Assembly (NCBI GenBank): GCA_023512435.1
Contig: JAILZP010000012.1
Span: 1-64,000, forward strand
Reading direction: 5' to 3'
Source: Peptococcaceae bacterium
GTDB lineage: Bacteria > Bacillota > Desulfotomaculia > Desulfotomaculales > Desulfocucumaceae
Length of the DNA: 64,000 nt
The notes beneath the pieces are model-generated. The model ran no database searches and had not been told where the DNA came from. It saw only the letters and a program-made list of their open reading frames with translations. Position 1 is the first letter of the stretch. Every line of letters starts with the position of its first letter. This document shows, piece by piece, positions 15,500 through 26,562 of this stretch. The translations under genes and the position numbers were made by a program.

Positions 15500-15761
15500 T
15501 TAGCATAATCTCCTCATTGTTTTTTTGTTCTATGGCTTTTTTAGAAAGAGTTTCAACTCGCTGGATAATCTCTGATGGATATACATCTAGAGCAGTTGCG
15601 AGTCTAAAAATAGTATTGAGTGATGGGCTTTTCTGCCCTCTTTCGAGAAGACTTATGTAAGTACGGTGGTAGCTGCTTTTAAATCCAAGCTCCTCTTGTG
15701 AAAGTCCACGTTCCTTTCGTATGTCACAAAGGACTCGACCAAAAATTTTTTCAAGGGACAT
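15468..15761 (-). CDS. XRE-type controller (C) protein of the restriction system
   Basis: 97 residues. A helix-turn-helix of the XRE/Cro class covers residues 9-65 (RKERGLSQEEL, then HRTYISLLERG), followed by a short polar tail. The size and position directly upstream of the nuclease gene fit a C protein that delays endonuclease expression until methylation is complete. ATG 15761 follows AAGGAG. Its promoter carries repeated TATAGTC boxes (15821-15844), the likely self-binding site. Confidence 0.88.
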   Translation of the reverse strand: MSLEKIFGRVLCDIRKERGLSQEELGFKSSYHRTYISLLERGQKSPSLNTIFRLATALDVYPSEIIQRVETLSKKAIEQKNNEEIMLNEDYSYRTTD

Positions 15762-15791
15762 ACAATTGCTCCTTTTATTGTTTAACAGTAG

Positions 15792-15844
15792 CTTATATCC
15801 TAAATGTTATCCTTGTTGAAGACTATAAATCTACAGACTATAGT
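15792..15844 (-). promoter_or_regulatory. Controller-gene promoter with C-boxes
   Basis: On the minus strand, -35 TTCAAC (15815-15820) and -10 TATAAG (15792-15797) have a 17-bp spacer. Immediately upstream are two direct TATAGTC repeats spaced 15 bp centre to centre (15821-15843), inside ACTATAGTC...TTATAGTC. This is the arrangement expected for an activating C-protein operator. Confidence 0.65.
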
Positions 15845-15923
15845 ATTCGTCAATTGTAATACTCAGTATAAATTCAAAGATTGGATTGTTCGCGCGGTTG
15901 GCCTGTTGTAGGCGGAGGGGCGT

Positions 15924-17288
15924 TTACCGGCTTTTGGGGTCCGGGCCCTCATGGTCCCCGGTTTTCCGGGTTCCGGCGGAGGGCTTTTTGGCCGGGCTGA
16001 AGACAAACACGGGCAAATTCAGTTTAACAGGCACCGGCCTGACGGTGACCCCGCCCTCGCCCGGGACTTCCCGGTCCCCGGCGGCGGGTTTCTTCATGTC
16101 CCGGACCCTGATCAGGAAGGCGGACAGCAGGGCCGCCGTCCCGGCCAGGGCGGCGGCCGACCAGAACATCGCGGTCCGGTCGGCCATCAGCAGGCCGAAG
16201 ATGGGCGGGCCCAGGGCGACGCCGAAAAAGCGCACGCTGCCGTACAGGGAGGTTACCAGCCCCCTTTTCTGGGCCCGGCACGAACTGGTGATGATATAGT
16301 TGAGGCAGGGCAGGGTCAGGCCCGTCCCCACGCCTGCCGCCGAAACGGCGGCAAAAAAAAGAACGGTGTTGCGGTTGTACACGCCCAGCAGCGCCAGGGA
16401 GGCCGAAATAAGCGCCAGGCCGGTGAACACCAGCCATTTCATGAGCTTTATTTTTTTCTTGACCAGGGTTCCGGTGACAAAGGAGGTTGAGCTCATGAAC
16501 AGCACGGGTATGGCCAGGGCCAGGCCCTTGGTGACTCCCCTGAGGTTGTACCTGCTTTCGAGGTATTCCGAAAGGAAGAACAGGACGCCGAACAGCAGCA
16601 GCAGGGCGGTCATGCCCGCAAAGAAGGAAGTAAGCAGCATGGCCATTTTCTTCTCGAAGATCTGCCTGATGGACTGAAGGTACCGGCCCACGCCCTGTTC
16701 CGACCGGTTGGATTCAGGTTCCCTCACCAGGAACCAGAGGGCGATGACAATGGGGATAACCACGGCGGGGAAAAAAAGGAAGGTGGCATACCAGGCGATC
16801 AGGGCGATGAGGGACCCCAGCACCGGGCTTAAGACCTTGCCGAAGCCGTTGGCGGCCTCGATGATGCCCAGGGCCTTGCTTCTTTCCTGGCCGGTGAAAA
16901 GGTCGCCGCAAAGAGCCATGGCGATGGGGGCGGTCCCGGCGGCGCCGATGCCCTGCAGGATGCGCCCGCCCAGAATGACCGGGTAGGCCCCTTTGCCCAT
17001 GTACAGTCCGGCCAGCCCGGCCGCCACCCCGCCCAGGCCGTACAGGACGAGGGACGGGGCGATGACAACCTTTCTCCCGAAGCGGTCGGACAAAAAACCG
17101 GCCAGCGGGATGATCAGGCCGGCGGGCACCGAAAACAGGGTGATAATCAGGCTTACCTCAAACCCGGTCAAGTCCAGGGCGCCCTTAATGTCGGGAAGCA
17201 CCGGGATAATCATGGAATTTCCCAGCACCATGATGAAGGGGACCCCGCTCAAGGCCGCCAGCACGGCGGATCCTGATCTTCCCGGCAT
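15924..17288 (-). CDS. MFS transporter (drug/solute exporter type)
   Basis: 454 residues with about 12-14 hydrophobic helices. The MFS loop 2-3 signature is GFLSDRFGRK near residue 68, and GGRILQGIGAAG lies near 112, as in drug:H+ antiporters. A hydrophilic tail of ~45 residues follows the last helix. ATG 17288 has AGGAGAGGA correctly placed; the frame extends 25 codons upstream without a start signal. It sits next to the restriction island but has normal high-GC composition. Substrate unknown. Confidence 0.88.
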   Translation of the reverse strand: MPGRSGSAVLAALSGVPFIMVLGNSMIIPVLPDIKGALDLTGFEVSLIITLFSVPAGLIIPLAGFLSDRFGRKVVIAPSLVLYGLGGVAAGLAGLYMGKGAYPVILGGRILQGIGAAGTAPIAMALCGDLFTGQERSKALGIIEAANGFGKVLSPVLGSLIALIAWYATFLFFPAVVIPIVIALWFLVREPESNRSEQGVGRYLQSIRQIFEKKMAMLLTSFFAGMTALLLLFGVLFFLSEYLESRYNLRGVTKGLALAIPVLFMSSTSFVTGTLVKKKIKLMKWLVFTGLALISASLALLGVYNRNTVLFFAAVSAAGVGTGLTLPCLNYIITSSCRAQKRGLVTSLYGSVRFFGVALGPPIFGLLMADRTAMFWSAAALAGTAALLSAFLIRVRDMKKPAAGDREVPGEGGVTVRPVPVKLNLPVFVFSPAKKPSAGTRKTGDHEGPDPKSR

Positions 17289-17401
17289 ACATTCACATCC
17301 TCTCCTGGTGATATTTTGCCTGCAACGGGGATCAGGTATGCATTTCCCAGGATGTGGCGGCATATGAAATTTTAAGAGCCGGTGGAAGAGGGAGGATGTG
17401 A

Positions 17402-17677
17402 ATGTTTTTTGTCTTTGAAAAAATAGTCCTGGGCATGGCGGCCCTGAGATTCATCTCTTCTTTCCTGGAATTTACCGGAGCTTTTTTAATGCTGCGCTTC
17501 AACAGCGTTGAAACTGCCTTCAAGATAAACGCGCTGCTGGCGGTAACCGGGCCCACGGTGATGATCACCGTCACTTCCCTGGGCCTGTTGGGCCTTGCCG
17601 GCAAGGCCTCCCTCCAGGGCCTGGTCCCGATATTGACGGGAATCGCCCTTATTTTGTATGGTGTGCATAAACTGTAG
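17402..17677 (+). CDS. yqhV: YqhV family membrane protein (DUF2619)
   Basis: 91 residues, three hydrophobic segments. The central LRFNSVETAFKINALLAVTGPTVM region matches YqhV of Bacillus, a small integral membrane protein found in spore formers next to sporulation genes. SD GGAGGATG precedes ATG 17402. It is divergent from the MFS gene and upstream of the pyr promoter. Molecular role unknown. Confidence 0.85.
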   Translation: MFFVFEKIVLGMAALRFISSFLEFTGAFLMLRFNSVETAFKINALLAVTGPTVMITVTSLGLLGLAGKASLQGLVPILTGIALILYGVHKL

Positions 17678-17705
17678 CCCACTGCCCTATTAATGATTTT
17701 TACTG

Positions 17706-17734
17706 TTGACACGCCTGCCACCCTCTGGTAAGCT
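17706..17734 (+). promoter_or_regulatory. Promoter of the pyrimidine operon
   Basis: A consensus TTGACA (17706-17711), 17-bp spacer and TAAGCT (17729-17734). It is placed just before the first PyrR-binding loop. Confidence 0.75.
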
Positions 17735-17754
17735 ATTTAAGACAAGGACAATGG

Positions 17755-18452
<698 letters not shown>

Positions 18453-18463
18453 GTCCAGCACCA

Positions 18464-18573
18464 TCCTTTAAGGACGGTCCCGTGAGGCCGGCAAGGGAGT
18501 GGTTTTAAACGGTGCTTCCGCAGCCTGCCTCACCGGGCCAGCCTGAAGGCTTTCCGGATGAGGCGATTTTTTT
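18464..18573 (+). promoter_or_regulatory. Second PyrR attenuator, upstream of pyrB
   Basis: The PyrR loop (18464-18497) has CCTTTAAGGACGGTCCCGTG. The terminator pairs GCCTCA (18527-18532) with TGAGGC (18559-18564), with inner CCGG and AGCC/GGCT pairs, followed by seven Ts. It controls read-through into pyrB and later genes. Confidence 0.9.
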
Positions 18574-18601
18574 GGGGATTGGGAATCGGGTATCGGGAGT
18601 C
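18574..18601. repeat. Heptad repeat tract (4 units)
   Basis: GGGGATT, GGGAATC, GGGTATC, GGGAGTC, starting directly after the T-run of the attenuator terminator and ending 20 bp before pyrB. Confidence 0.7.
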
Positions 18602-18621
18602 AGGGGAATGGGGGGAGTTTT

Positions 18622-19560
18622 ATGGCGCGGATGAAAAAGGACCTGTTGGGGCTTGAAGGGGCCGGGGAGCGGGAAATAAACCAGATCCTGGACATGGCGG
18701 CCTCCATGAAGGAAATAATGGGCAGGCAGATCAAGAAGGTGCCCACCCTGAGGGGAAAAACCGTGGTCAATATGTTTTACGAGCCCAGCACCCGCACCAG
18801 GACATCCTTCGAACTGGCGGCCAAGTACCTCAGCGCCGACGCGGTGAACATCTCGTCCTCCACCAGCAGCGCGGTCAAGGGCGAGAGCCTGAAGGACACC
18901 GCGGCCACCATAGCCGCCCTGGGGGCGGACGTGGTGGTGCTGCGCCACCCCATGGCCGGCGCGCCCCACCTGCTGGCCGGTACGATAAAGCCGGCGGTGA
19001 TCAATGCCGGGGACGGGGCCCACGAGCATCCCACCCAGGCGCTCCTGGACCTGTTCACGGTAAGGGAAAAAAAGGGCAGGATAAGCGGGCTGCAGGTGGC
19101 CATCGTGGGAGACATCACGCACAGCAGGGTGGCCCGTTCGGATATCTGGGGGTTCACCGCCATGGGGGCCTCGGTGCGGCTGTGCGGGCCCGCCACCTTG
19201 ATCCCGGCGGAAATCGAAAGGACCGGGGCCAGGTGTTGCACCAGGATGGAGGATGCCCTGGAGGGCGCCGACGTGGTGATCATGCTCAGGATCCAGCTGG
19301 AAAGGCAGCGGCAGGGGCTTTTCCCCGGCATCCGGGAGTATGGCAGGCTGTACGGGTTGAACCGGGAGAGACTGGCCCTGGCGGCCCGGGATGCCCTGGT
19401 GATGCATCCGGGCCCCGTCAACCGGGGCGTTGAGATATCGCACGACGTGGCGGACGGAGTTCAGTCCGTGATCAATGAGCAGGTGACCAACGGGGTGGCC
19501 GTCAGGATGGCCCTGCTGTACCTGCTGGCGGGAGGTGGGGCCGTTGAGGCTGCTGATTAA
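18622..19560 (+). CDS. pyrB: Aspartate carbamoyltransferase catalytic subunit
   Basis: 312 residues, standard length. The carbamoyl phosphate site STRTRTSFE is near residue 56, HPTQALLDL near 136, and HPGPVNRG near 263. It condenses carbamoyl phosphate and aspartate, the committed step of pyrimidine synthesis. GGGGGAG precedes ATG 18622. Its 3' end overlaps pyrC by 17 bp. No pyrI regulatory subunit is present, as usual in Firmicutes. Confidence 0.97.
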   Translation: MARMKKDLLGLEGAGEREINQILDMAASMKEIMGRQIKKVPTLRGKTVVNMFYEPSTRTRTSFELAAKYLSADAVNISSSTSSAVKGESLKDTAATIAALGADVVVLRHPMAGAPHLLAGTIKPAVINAGDGAHEHPTQALLDLFTVREKKGRISGLQVAIVGDITHSRVARSDIWGFTAMGASVRLCGPATLIPAEIERTGARCCTRMEDALEGADVVIMLRIQLERQRQGLFPGIREYGRLYGLNRERLALAARDALVMHPGPVNRGVEISHDVADGVQSVINEQVTNGVAVRMALLYLLAGGGAVEAAD

Positions 19561-20818
19561 GGGCGGCACGGTGGTTGACCCCGTGGCGGGGTCCCTGGCC
19601 GAGTCCGACGTGCTGGTTGAAAACGGGGTGATTACCCGGGTGGGCCGGGGCATCGCCGCGCCCGGGGCAAAAGTGATCGAGGCGGGCGGAAAGCTGGTGG
19701 CGCCGGGACTTATTGACATGCACGTGCACCTGAGAGAGCCCGGCCACGAGGCCAAGGAAACGGTGGAGACCGGCTGCCGGGCGGCGGTGCGGGGGGGATT
19801 CACGGCCGTGGCCTGTATGCCCAACACCAGCCCGGTGGCCGACAGCCGGGCGGTGATCAGGTATATACTGGAGAGGGCCCGGGAGGCCGGGCTGGCCAGG
19901 GTGTACCCGGTGGGCGCCCTGACCAGGGGAAGCGGGGGCGAAGAACTGAGCGAGATGGCGGACTTGAAGGAGGCGGGGGCGGTGGCCCTGTCGGATGACG
20001 GCCGGCCCGTGGCCAACCCGGGGGTCATGCGCAGGGCCATGCAGTATGCCGGCATGCTGGGCCTGCCGGTGATTTCCCACTGCGAGGACCCGGACCTGGC
20101 CGACGGGGGCGTCATGAACGAGGGGTACACCGCCACCAGGCTGGGGCTGAAAGGGATACCGGGGGCGGCGGAGGAGGTCATGGTGGCCAGGGACATCATC
20201 CTGGCCGGGCTGACCGGGTGCCGCCTGCACATCGCCCATGTCAGCACCGCGGGATCGGTGAGGCTGATCCGGGAAGCCAAGGCCCGGGGGATACCGGTGA
20301 CCGCCGAGGTGACGCCACACCACTTCACCCTGACCGACCGGGCGGTGGAGGGGTACGACACATCCACCAAGGTTAACCCGCCGCTGCGGGGGGAGGCCGA
20401 CGTGGCCGCCATCAGGGAGGCCCTGGCCGACGGCACCATCGACGTGATTGCCACCGACCACGCCCCCCACACCCCGGAGGAGAAGGACGTGGAGTACGAC
20501 CGGGCGCCCTTCGGCATGGTGGGGCTGGAGACGGCGGTGGGCCTGGTGTGGACCGAGCTGGTGGCCGGGGGTGTGATCAGCCCGGCCCGGGCCATAGCCA
20601 TGATGACGGTAAACCCGGCCTCCGTACTGGGGCTTGAAGCAGGCCTCCTGGCACCGGGGTCGGCGGCCGACATAACCGTCATCGACCCGGAACTGGAGGA
20701 GAGGGTTGACCCGGACACGTTTTACAGCAAGGGCAGGAACACCCCCTTCGCCGGCCGGCTGCTGAAAGGCCTGCCGGTGATGACCATGGTGGGCGGGAAG
20801 ATAGTTTACCGCAGATAA
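19544..20818 (+). CDS. pyrC: Dihydroorotase
   Basis: 424 residues of the class I amidohydrolase type. Metal ligands are seen in [10 protein letters not shown] near residue 57, SHCEDPDL near 178, IAHVSTAG near 230 and [12 protein letters not shown] near 303. TTG 19544 is chosen, with GGAGGTG 6-7 bp upstream; GTG 19535 lies inside the SD itself. It cyclises carbamoyl aspartate to dihydroorotate. It overlaps pyrB, so the two are translationally coupled. Confidence 0.96.
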   Translation: MRLLIKGGTVVDPVAGSLAESDVLVENGVITRVGRGIAAPGAKVIEAGGKLVAPGLIDMHVHLREPGHEAKETVETGCRAAVRGGFTAVACMPNTSPVADSRAVIRYILERAREAGLARVYPVGALTRGSGGEELSEMADLKEAGAVALSDDGRPVANPGVMRRAMQYAGMLGLPVISHCEDPDLADGGVMNEGYTATRLGLKGIPGAAEEVMVARDIILAGLTGCRLHIAHVSTAGSVRLIREAKARGIPVTAEVTPHHFTLTDRAVEGYDTSTKVNPPLRGEADVAAIREALADGTIDVIATDHAPHTPEEKDVEYDRAPFGMVGLETAVGLVWTELVAGGVISPARAIAMMTVNPASVLGLEAGLLAPGSAADITVIDPELEERVDPDTFYSKGRNTPFAGRLLKGLPVMTMVGGKIVYRR

Positions 20819-20865
20819 AGAAGTGGAAGTTAAGTTATTGGTAGGCAACTGCAAGTTATATTCTG

Positions 20866-20963
20866 TTGGCTGCTAGCTATTAGCTGATAGCTTTCAGCTT
20901 CCAGTTAAAGTTATTGGTTTTAAATTTATTCTGGGTTCTGGGTTCTGAGTTCTGAATTCTGAC
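20866..20963. repeat. Heptad repeat tracts between pyrC and carA
   Basis: Seven units at 20866-20914 (TTGGCTG, CTAGCTA, TTAGCTG, ATAGCTT and so on) and five at 20929-20963 (TTCTGGG, TTCTGGG, TTCTGAG, TTCTGAA, TTCTGAC). They fill most of the 188-bp gap; no promoter or PyrR loop was seen there. Confidence 0.75.
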
Positions 20964-21006
20964 CTTTAATATATTCAGGATAAGCATAAACGGAGGTGTG
21001 TGATTT

Positions 21007-22077
21007 TTGAAAGCGATACTGGCCCTGGAAGACGGCACCTTCTTCACCGGCCAACCCTTCGGATCCCGGGGCGAACGCTGGGGCGAGGTGGTTTTCAACA
21101 CCGGCATGACCGGCTACCAGGAGATCCTCACCGACCCGTCATACTGCGGGCAGATAGTGGTCATGACCTACCCCTTGATTGGAAACTACGGCATCAACAG
21201 GGAGGATTTCGAGTCTAAAAAATCTTACGTGAGGGGATTCGTGGTCAAGGAGGAGTGCGGCCACCCCAGCAACTGGAGGGCCAGCTACAAGATATCCGAC
21301 TTCCTGGCCAGGGAAGGGGTGCCGGGCATTTCCGGGGTGGATACCAGGGCCCTGACCAGGCACCTGCGAAACTTCGGCACCATGCGGGGCGTCATCAGCA
21401 CCGATGCCGCGGACCCGGAGGAGCTGGTGGAAAAGGCCCGCAACTGCCCGCACCTGTCGGGGCAGCAGATGGTGCCCGAGGTTTCCACCAAAGAAATATA
21501 CCGCATCGAGGGCCGGGGGAAGCGGGTGGTGCTGGTGGACTTCGGGTCCAAGCTGAACATCATCCGCCACCTCCAGATGCGGGAATGCGATATCCACGTG
21601 GTTCCGCCCGGCACCGGGGCGGCGGAGATAATGTCCCTCGAGCCGGACGGGATCCTGCTTTCCAACGGGCCGGGGGACCCCGTGGACGTCCCCTACGCCG
21701 CCGCGACGGTCAGGGAACTGGCCGGGCGGGTGCCCATCTTCGGGATCTGCCTTGGGCACCAGATAATGGCCCTGGCCATGGGAGCCAGGACCTACAAGAT
21801 GAAGTTCGGCCACCGGGGAGCCAACCACCCGGTGAAGGACCTGGCCACCGGGCGGGTTTACATCACCTCCCACAACCACGGTTTTTCGGTGGACGAGGCG
21901 TCCATGGCCGGGGCGGGGCTGGTGATCACCCACCGGAACCTCAACGACCTGACGGTGGAGGGCATGCGCCACGTCAGCCTGCCCATGTTCTCGGTGCAGT
22001 ACCACCCGGAGGCCTCGCCGGGCCCCACCGAGTCGGACTACCTGTTTGACCAGTTCATTGAGATGATGGGGAGGTAG
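21007..22077 (+). CDS. carA: Carbamoyl phosphate synthase small subunit (glutaminase)
   Basis: 356 residues. TTG 21007 follows CGGAGGTG. The N-terminal domain has FGSRGERWGEVVFNTGMTGYQE; the class I glutamine amidotransferase domain has the nucleophile in FGICLGHQ near residue 248 and the His/Glu pair in QYHPEASPGP near 334. It releases ammonia from glutamine and channels it to CarB. It is 3 bp from carB and part of the PyrR-controlled cluster; no arginine genes are nearby. Confidence 0.97.
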   Translation: MKAILALEDGTFFTGQPFGSRGERWGEVVFNTGMTGYQEILTDPSYCGQIVVMTYPLIGNYGINREDFESKKSYVRGFVVKEECGHPSNWRASYKISDFLAREGVPGISGVDTRALTRHLRNFGTMRGVISTDAADPEELVEKARNCPHLSGQQMVPEVSTKEIYRIEGRGKRVVLVDFGSKLNIIRHLQMRECDIHVVPPGTGAAEIMSLEPDGILLSNGPGDPVDVPYAAATVRELAGRVPIFGICLGHQIMALAMGARTYKMKFGHRGANHPVKDLATGRVYITSHNHGFSVDEASMAGAGLVITHRNLNDLTVEGMRHVSLPMFSVQYHPEASPGPTESDYLFDQFIEMMGR

Positions 22078-22080
22078 ACT

Positions 22081-25000
22081 ATGCCGCTGGATAAAAGCTT
22101 GAAAAAGGTTATGGTAATCGGGTCCGGCCCCATCATCATCGGGCAGGCCGCGGAATTCGACTACGCCGGCACCCAGGCCTGCCGGGCCCTGCGGGAAGAG
22201 GGCCTGGAGGTGGTGCTGATCAACAGCAACCCGGCCACCATCATGACCGACGGGAATATGGCCGACCGGGTTTATATAGAGCCCCTGACCCCCGAATTCG
22301 TGACCCGGGTGATCAGGCAGGAAAGGCCGGACGGCATAGTGCCCGGGCTGGGCGGGCAGGTCGGGCTGAACCTGGCCAAGCACTTGGCCGAGGCCGGGGT
22401 GCTTGACCAGTACGGCGTCAGGCTGCTGGGAACGCCCCTGGAGGCCATCAAGCGGGCCGAGGACAGGGAGGGCTTTAAGTCCACCATGGAGATCATCGGG
22501 GAGCCCGTGCCCGAGAGCGTGGTGGTGGAGACCGTGGAGGAGGCGGTGGCCTTTGCCCGGGAAATCGGTTTCCCCCTGGTGGTCCGCCCGGCCTACACCC
22601 TGGGGGGGACCGGCGGCGGCATGGTTTACAGCATGGATGAACTGATTGACACCACCACCAGGGGCCTGAACGCCAGCATTATCCACCAGGCCCTCATCGA
22701 GCGCTGCCTGGCGGGCTGGAAGGAAATAGAGTTCGAGGTCATGCGGGACAACAACGACAACTGCATCACCATCTGCGGCATGGAAAACATAGACCCCATG
22801 GGAATCCACACCGGGGACAGCATAGTGGTGGCCCCCATCCAGACCCTTACCGACCGGGAGTACCAGATGCTGCGGACGGCTTCCCTGAAAATAATCCGGG
22901 CCCTGGGGGTGGCCGGTGGATGCAACGTCCAGTTCGCCCTGGACCCGGCGAGTTTTCAGTATTATGTAATCGAGGTCAACCCAAGGGTTTCCCGGTCCTC
23001 GGCCCTGGCCTCCAAGGCCACCGGCTACCCCATTGCCAAAGTTTCCAGCAAAATTGCCGTGGGGCTTAACCTGGACGAGATCATGAACGCGGTGACCGGG
23101 AAAACCTACGCCTGCTTCGAACCTTCCATCGATTACGTGGTGTTGAAGTTTCCCCGCTGGCCTTTCGACAAGTTCACCCTGGCCAACCGCCGGCTGGGCA
23201 CCCAGATGAAGGCCACCGGGGAGGTCATGGCCATCGACAGGACCATGGAGGGGGCCCTGATGAAGGCCGTCCGCTCCCTGGAAATAGGGGTGTCCGGGCT
23301 GCTTGCGGACATGGAAAACTTAAGCGACCGGGAGATTGACGAACTGCTGGTCAAGGCCGACGACAGGCGGATGTTTGTGCTGGCCGAGGCCGCCCGCCGG
23401 GGAATGCTCATGGACCACGTCCAAAGGCTGACCGGGATAGACCGCTTCTTCCTGGAGAAGATTTACGCGGTGGTGGAAATGGAAAATAGGGTCCGCCGGG
23501 GAGGCCTTGCGGGCCTGACCCCGGAACTGGTCCGGGAGGCCAAGCGGGTGGGCATGGCTGACGCCTACCTGGCCCAGGCCGCCGGGGCGGCCGAGGAGGA
23601 AGTGCGCAAAATCCGTCTGGAAAATAACATCAGGCCGGTCTATAAGATGGTGGACACCTGCGCCGCAGAGTTCGAGGCGGCAACGCCCTACTTTTATTCA
23701 TGCTACGACGGCGAGGACGAAGCCCTGCCCACCGGCAAGCGCAAGGTGGTGGTGCTGGGCGGGGGCCCCATCCGGATCGGCCAGGGGATAGAATTCGATT
23801 ACTGCTCGGTGCACTCGGTAAAGGCCATCCGGGAGGAAGGGCTGGAGGCGATAATCATAAACAACAACCCCGAAACCGTGAGCACCGACTTCGACACCGC
23901 CGACCGGCTGTACTTCGAGCCCCTGGTGGCCGAAGACGTGATCAACATCCTGGAGAAGGAGAAACCCGAGGGGGTAATCGTCCAGTTCGGCGGGCAGACG
24001 CCCATCAACCTGGCCGGCAAACTGCACCGGGCCGGCATAAAAATACTGGGCACCCCGGTGGAGGACATCGACCGGGCGGAGGACCGGGAGAGGTTCGACA
24101 GCCTGCTGGTGGAACTGGGCATTCCCAAACCTCCCGGAAAAGCGGCCTTTTCGGTGGAGGAGGCGGTGGAGATCGCCGCCCGGATCGGCTTCCCGGTGCT
24201 GGTGCGCCCCTCTTACGTGCTGGGGGGCCGGGCCATGGAGATCGTTTACAACAATGAAGAACTGCTGAACTACATGTCCACGGCGGTGATGGTCACGCCC
24301 GAACACCCCGTCCTGGTGGATAAGTACCTGCAGGGGGTGGAGCTGGAGGTGGACGCCATCGCCGACGGCGAGACCGTCCTCATTCCCGGGATTATGAGGC
24401 ATGTGGAAAGGGCCGGGGTGCATTCCGGGGACAGCATAGCGGTGTATCCACCGGACATGATCGACGACTCCGTCAGGGAACAGATCGTGGAATACACGGT
24501 CAAACTGGCGCTGGCCCTCAACGTCAGGGGGATGATCAACATCCAGTATGTTCTGCACCAGGGGCGGGTCTACGTGCTGGAGGTCAATCCCAGGGCCAGC
24601 CGGACGGTCCCGTACATGAGCAAGATCACCGGCATCCCCATGGTGTCCCTGGCCACCAGGATAATTCTGGGCAGGAAGCTGAAGGACCTGGGGTACGGCG
24701 GGGGGCTTTACCCCGAGGCCCGGATGGTGGGGGTGAAGGCCCCGGTGTTCAGCTTTTCCAAGCTGCTCCAGGTGGATGTGACCCTGGGTCCCGAGATGAA
24801 GTCCACCGGGGAAGTGATGGGGGTGGACTCCAGCTATCCCGGTGCGCTGTACAAGGCCCTGGTGGCGGCCGGGTATATAATCCCCCGCCAGGGCACCGTG
24901 CTGGCCACCATCTCCGACAAGGACAAGAAGGAGGCCCTGCCGGTGTTGAGGGGTCTGTCCGGCCTGGGGTTCAAGATCTGCGCCACCGGGGGCACCGCCG

Positions 25001-25329
25001 CCTTCCTGCGGGAGGCCGGGCTGCCGGTGGAGAGGGTGAACAAGATCAGGGAGGGGTCTCCAAACATAGCCGACCTGATCCGGTCCGGGAAGATCAACCT
25101 GGTGATCAACACCCTGACCAGGGGCAAGGCCCCGGAAAGGGACGGCTTCCAGATCAGGCGGGCGGCGGTGGAGTACGGGGTGCCCTGCCTCACCTCCCTG
25201 GACACCGCCTGGGCGCTCCTTGAGGTGATGACCTTTATCAAGGAGGGAGAGGAGTTTACCCTGGTGCCGCTGCAGGAGTACAATTCGACGATGGGAATCC
25301 AGAGTCCGGAATCCAGAATCCGGAATTAA
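22081..25329 (+). CDS. carB: Carbamoyl phosphate synthase large subunit
   Basis: 1082 residues with the two homologous ATP-grasp halves ([20 protein letters not shown] near residue 13 and [20 protein letters not shown] near 560), each with an ATP-grasp core, and a C-terminal MGS-like allosteric domain (ATGGTAAFL near 978). It makes carbamoyl phosphate from bicarbonate, ammonia and ATP. The last ~12 residues and the stop codon are encoded by a heptad repeat tract (25295-25329), so this C-terminal tail is not family-conserved sequence. Confidence 0.97.
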   Translation: MPLDKSLKKVMVIGSGPIIIGQAAEFDYAGTQACRALREEGLEVVLINSNPATIMTDGNMADRVYIEPLTPEFVTRVIRQERPDGIVPGLGGQVGLNLAKHLAEAGVLDQYGVRLLGTPLEAIKRAEDREGFKSTMEIIGEPVPESVVVETVEEAVAFAREIGFPLVVRPAYTLGGTGGGMVYSMDELIDTTTRGLNASIIHQALIERCLAGWKEIEFEVMRDNNDNCITICGMENIDPMGIHTGDSIVVAPIQTLTDREYQMLRTASLKIIRALGVAGGCNVQFALDPASFQYYVIEVNPRVSRSSALASKATGYPIAKVSSKIAVGLNLDEIMNAVTGKTYACFEPSIDYVVLKFPRWPFDKFTLANRRLGTQMKATGEVMAIDRTMEGALMKAVRSLEIGVSGLLADMENLSDREIDELLVKADDRRMFVLAEAARRGMLMDHVQRLTGIDRFFLEKIYAVVEMENRVRRGGLAGLTPELVREAKRVGMADAYLAQAAGAAEEEVRKIRLENNIRPVYKMVDTCAAEFEAATPYFYSCYDGEDEALPTGKRKVVVLGGGPIRIGQGIEFDYCSVHSVKAIREEGLEAIIINNNPETVSTDFDTADRLYFEPLVAEDVINILEKEKPEGVIVQFGGQTPINLAGKLHRAGIKILGTPVEDIDRAEDRERFDSLLVELGIPKPPGKAAFSVEEAVEIAARIGFPVLVRPSYVLGGRAMEIVYNNEELLNYMSTAVMVTPEHPVLVDKYLQGVELEVDAIADGETVLIPGIMRHVERAGVHSGDSIAVYPPDMIDDSVREQIVEYTVKLALALNVRGMINIQYVLHQGRVYVLEVNPRASRTVPYMSKITGIPMVSLATRIILGRKLKDLGYGGGLYPEARMVGVKAPVFSFSKLLQVDVTLGPEMKSTGEVMGVDSSYPGALYKALVAAGYIIPRQGTVLATISDKDKKEALPVLRGLSGLGFKICATGGTAAFLREAGLPVERVNKIREGSPNIADLIRSGKINLVINTLTRGKAPERDGFQIRRAAVEYGVPCLTSLDTAWALLEVMTFIKEGEEFTLVPLQEYNSTMGIQSPESRIRN
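25295..25329. repeat. Heptad tract forming the 3' end of carB
   Basis: GAATCCA, GAGTCCG, GAATCCA, GAATCCG, GAATTAA in perfect register; the final unit contains the carB TAA stop. Confidence 0.75.
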
Positions 25330-25331
25330 CG

Positions 25332-25649
25332 TCAGGTCCTACTTCCGGGCGGACAGTTTTGATCCTGCCCTTCGGTTCCGGACCCGGGCTGGGCGGAAGG
25401 CTTCTTCTCCAGCTGGCTCAGCCTGGACTGCAGGTTGCGTATCTGCAAGGTCAGCCTCAACTGTTTGGCGATGCTGAAGAGAAGGGTGACCAGCACTCCG
25501 CTGGCCGCTGAAAACAGTATGACCAGCACCAGGGGCAGCGGGGGCAGCTCCCAGCTCAGGAATTGAAGGGTTACCTGCTGGGAATTCTGAATCGCGAACA
25601 GGGTAATGGCCAGCACAAAGACAAAGGCCAGGACCAGGTGCCAATGCAT
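25332..25649 (-). CDS. LapA-domain (DUF1049) membrane protein
   Basis: 105 residues with two transmembrane helices (about 6-22 and 39-62) around a short SWELPPLPL loop, then a coiled-coil-like LQIRNLQSRLSQLEKK, the LapA/DUF1049 layout. ATG 25649 is used because GGAGGTG sits 6-7 bp upstream; an earlier in-frame GTG overlaps that SD. It lies on the opposite strand between carB and pyrK, interrupting the pyr cluster. LapA-like proteins are linked to envelope assembly; the exact role is unknown. Confidence 0.82.
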   Translation of the reverse strand: MHWHLVLAFVFVLAITLFAIQNSQQVTLQFLSWELPPLPLVLVILFSAASGVLVTLLFSIAKQLRLTLQIRNLQSRLSQLEKKPSAQPGSGTEGQDQNCPPGSRT

Positions 25650-25742
25650 GCCAAACACCTCCGTTGTTCAGCCGTAAGCGGGCAAACGAATATACAAGTT
25701 TCCCCCTTATATTACCAGATTTTGCAGGGATGTGACAGGCCT

Positions 25743-26534
25743 GTGTTCAACAAAAAGTATACCATTGTCAAAAACGAAGAGGTGATTCCGGGCCACCGGC
25801 TGATGTGCCTGAACGCCCCGGAAATAGCCTCCCGGGCGGCGCCGGGCCAGTTTCTGCACTTGCGCTGCGGGGACGGGCAGGACCCCATCTTGCGCAGGCC
25901 TCTGTCCATTCACTTTGCCGATCGGGGCCGGGTCTACATCCTCTACAGGATCGCGGGCAGGGGCACCTCCCGCCTCGCCCTGATGGCGCGGGGGGACATT
26001 GTGGACGTGATGGGTCCCCTGGGCCGGGGCTTCACGCTTCCGGCCCCGGGGGAGAGAGTGGCCGTGGTCGGCGGCGGCATCGGGGCCGCGCCTCTTTTCT
26101 TCCTGCTGAAGAAGATTGGAAAGATATACGGCAAGAAAAAAGACATGGTCCGGGTTTTCCTCGGGGCGTCCACCCTGGCCATGGTGCCGGGAGCCGCCCA
26201 AATCAGGAAAATGGGCTTTCCCCTGGACATAGCCGCCGACGACGGTTCCGGGGACTTTAAGGGCACGGTGGTGGACATGTTCAGGAAAGAGGCGAAAAAC
26301 CTGGCTTTAGACCGGGTTTACGCCTGCGGCCCGCCGCCCATGATCAGGGCGCTGGCCGGGGCGGTGGGGCCGGACCCGGCGGTGGAGGTGTCCGTCGAGG
26401 AGCGCATGGGCTGCGGTGTCGGGGCCTGCCTTTCCTGTGCCTGCAAGGTCAGGGCCGGCGAAGGGGAAGGCTTCGGTTACGCCCGGGTGTGCACCGACGG
26501 CCCGGTGTTCGATTTGCGAAAGCTGGTTTTGTAA
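25743..26534 (+). CDS. pyrK: Dihydroorotate dehydrogenase electron transfer subunit
   Basis: 263 residues from GTG 25743. FAD-binding RRPLSIHF near residue 56, the NAD-binding [15 protein letters not shown] near 106, and a C-terminal [2Fe-2S] cluster site [14 protein letters not shown] with a later cysteine in ARVCTDGP. It passes electrons from dihydroorotate via FMN (PyrD), FAD and 2Fe-2S to NAD+. The SD is weak, and the start lies after the opposite-strand LapA gene, so an additional promoter is possible at 25690-25735. Confidence 0.94.
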   Translation: MFNKKYTIVKNEEVIPGHRLMCLNAPEIASRAAPGQFLHLRCGDGQDPILRRPLSIHFADRGRVYILYRIAGRGTSRLALMARGDIVDVMGPLGRGFTLPAPGERVAVVGGGIGAAPLFFLLKKIGKIYGKKKDMVRVFLGASTLAMVPGAAQIRKMGFPLDIAADDGSGDFKGTVVDMFRKEAKNLALDRVYACGPPPMIRALAGAVGPDPAVEVSVEERMGCGVGACLSCACKVRAGEGEGFGYARVCTDGPVFDLRKLVL

Positions 26535-26562
26535 GCGGTTAATCAAGCTTGAAGGTGAAAGT

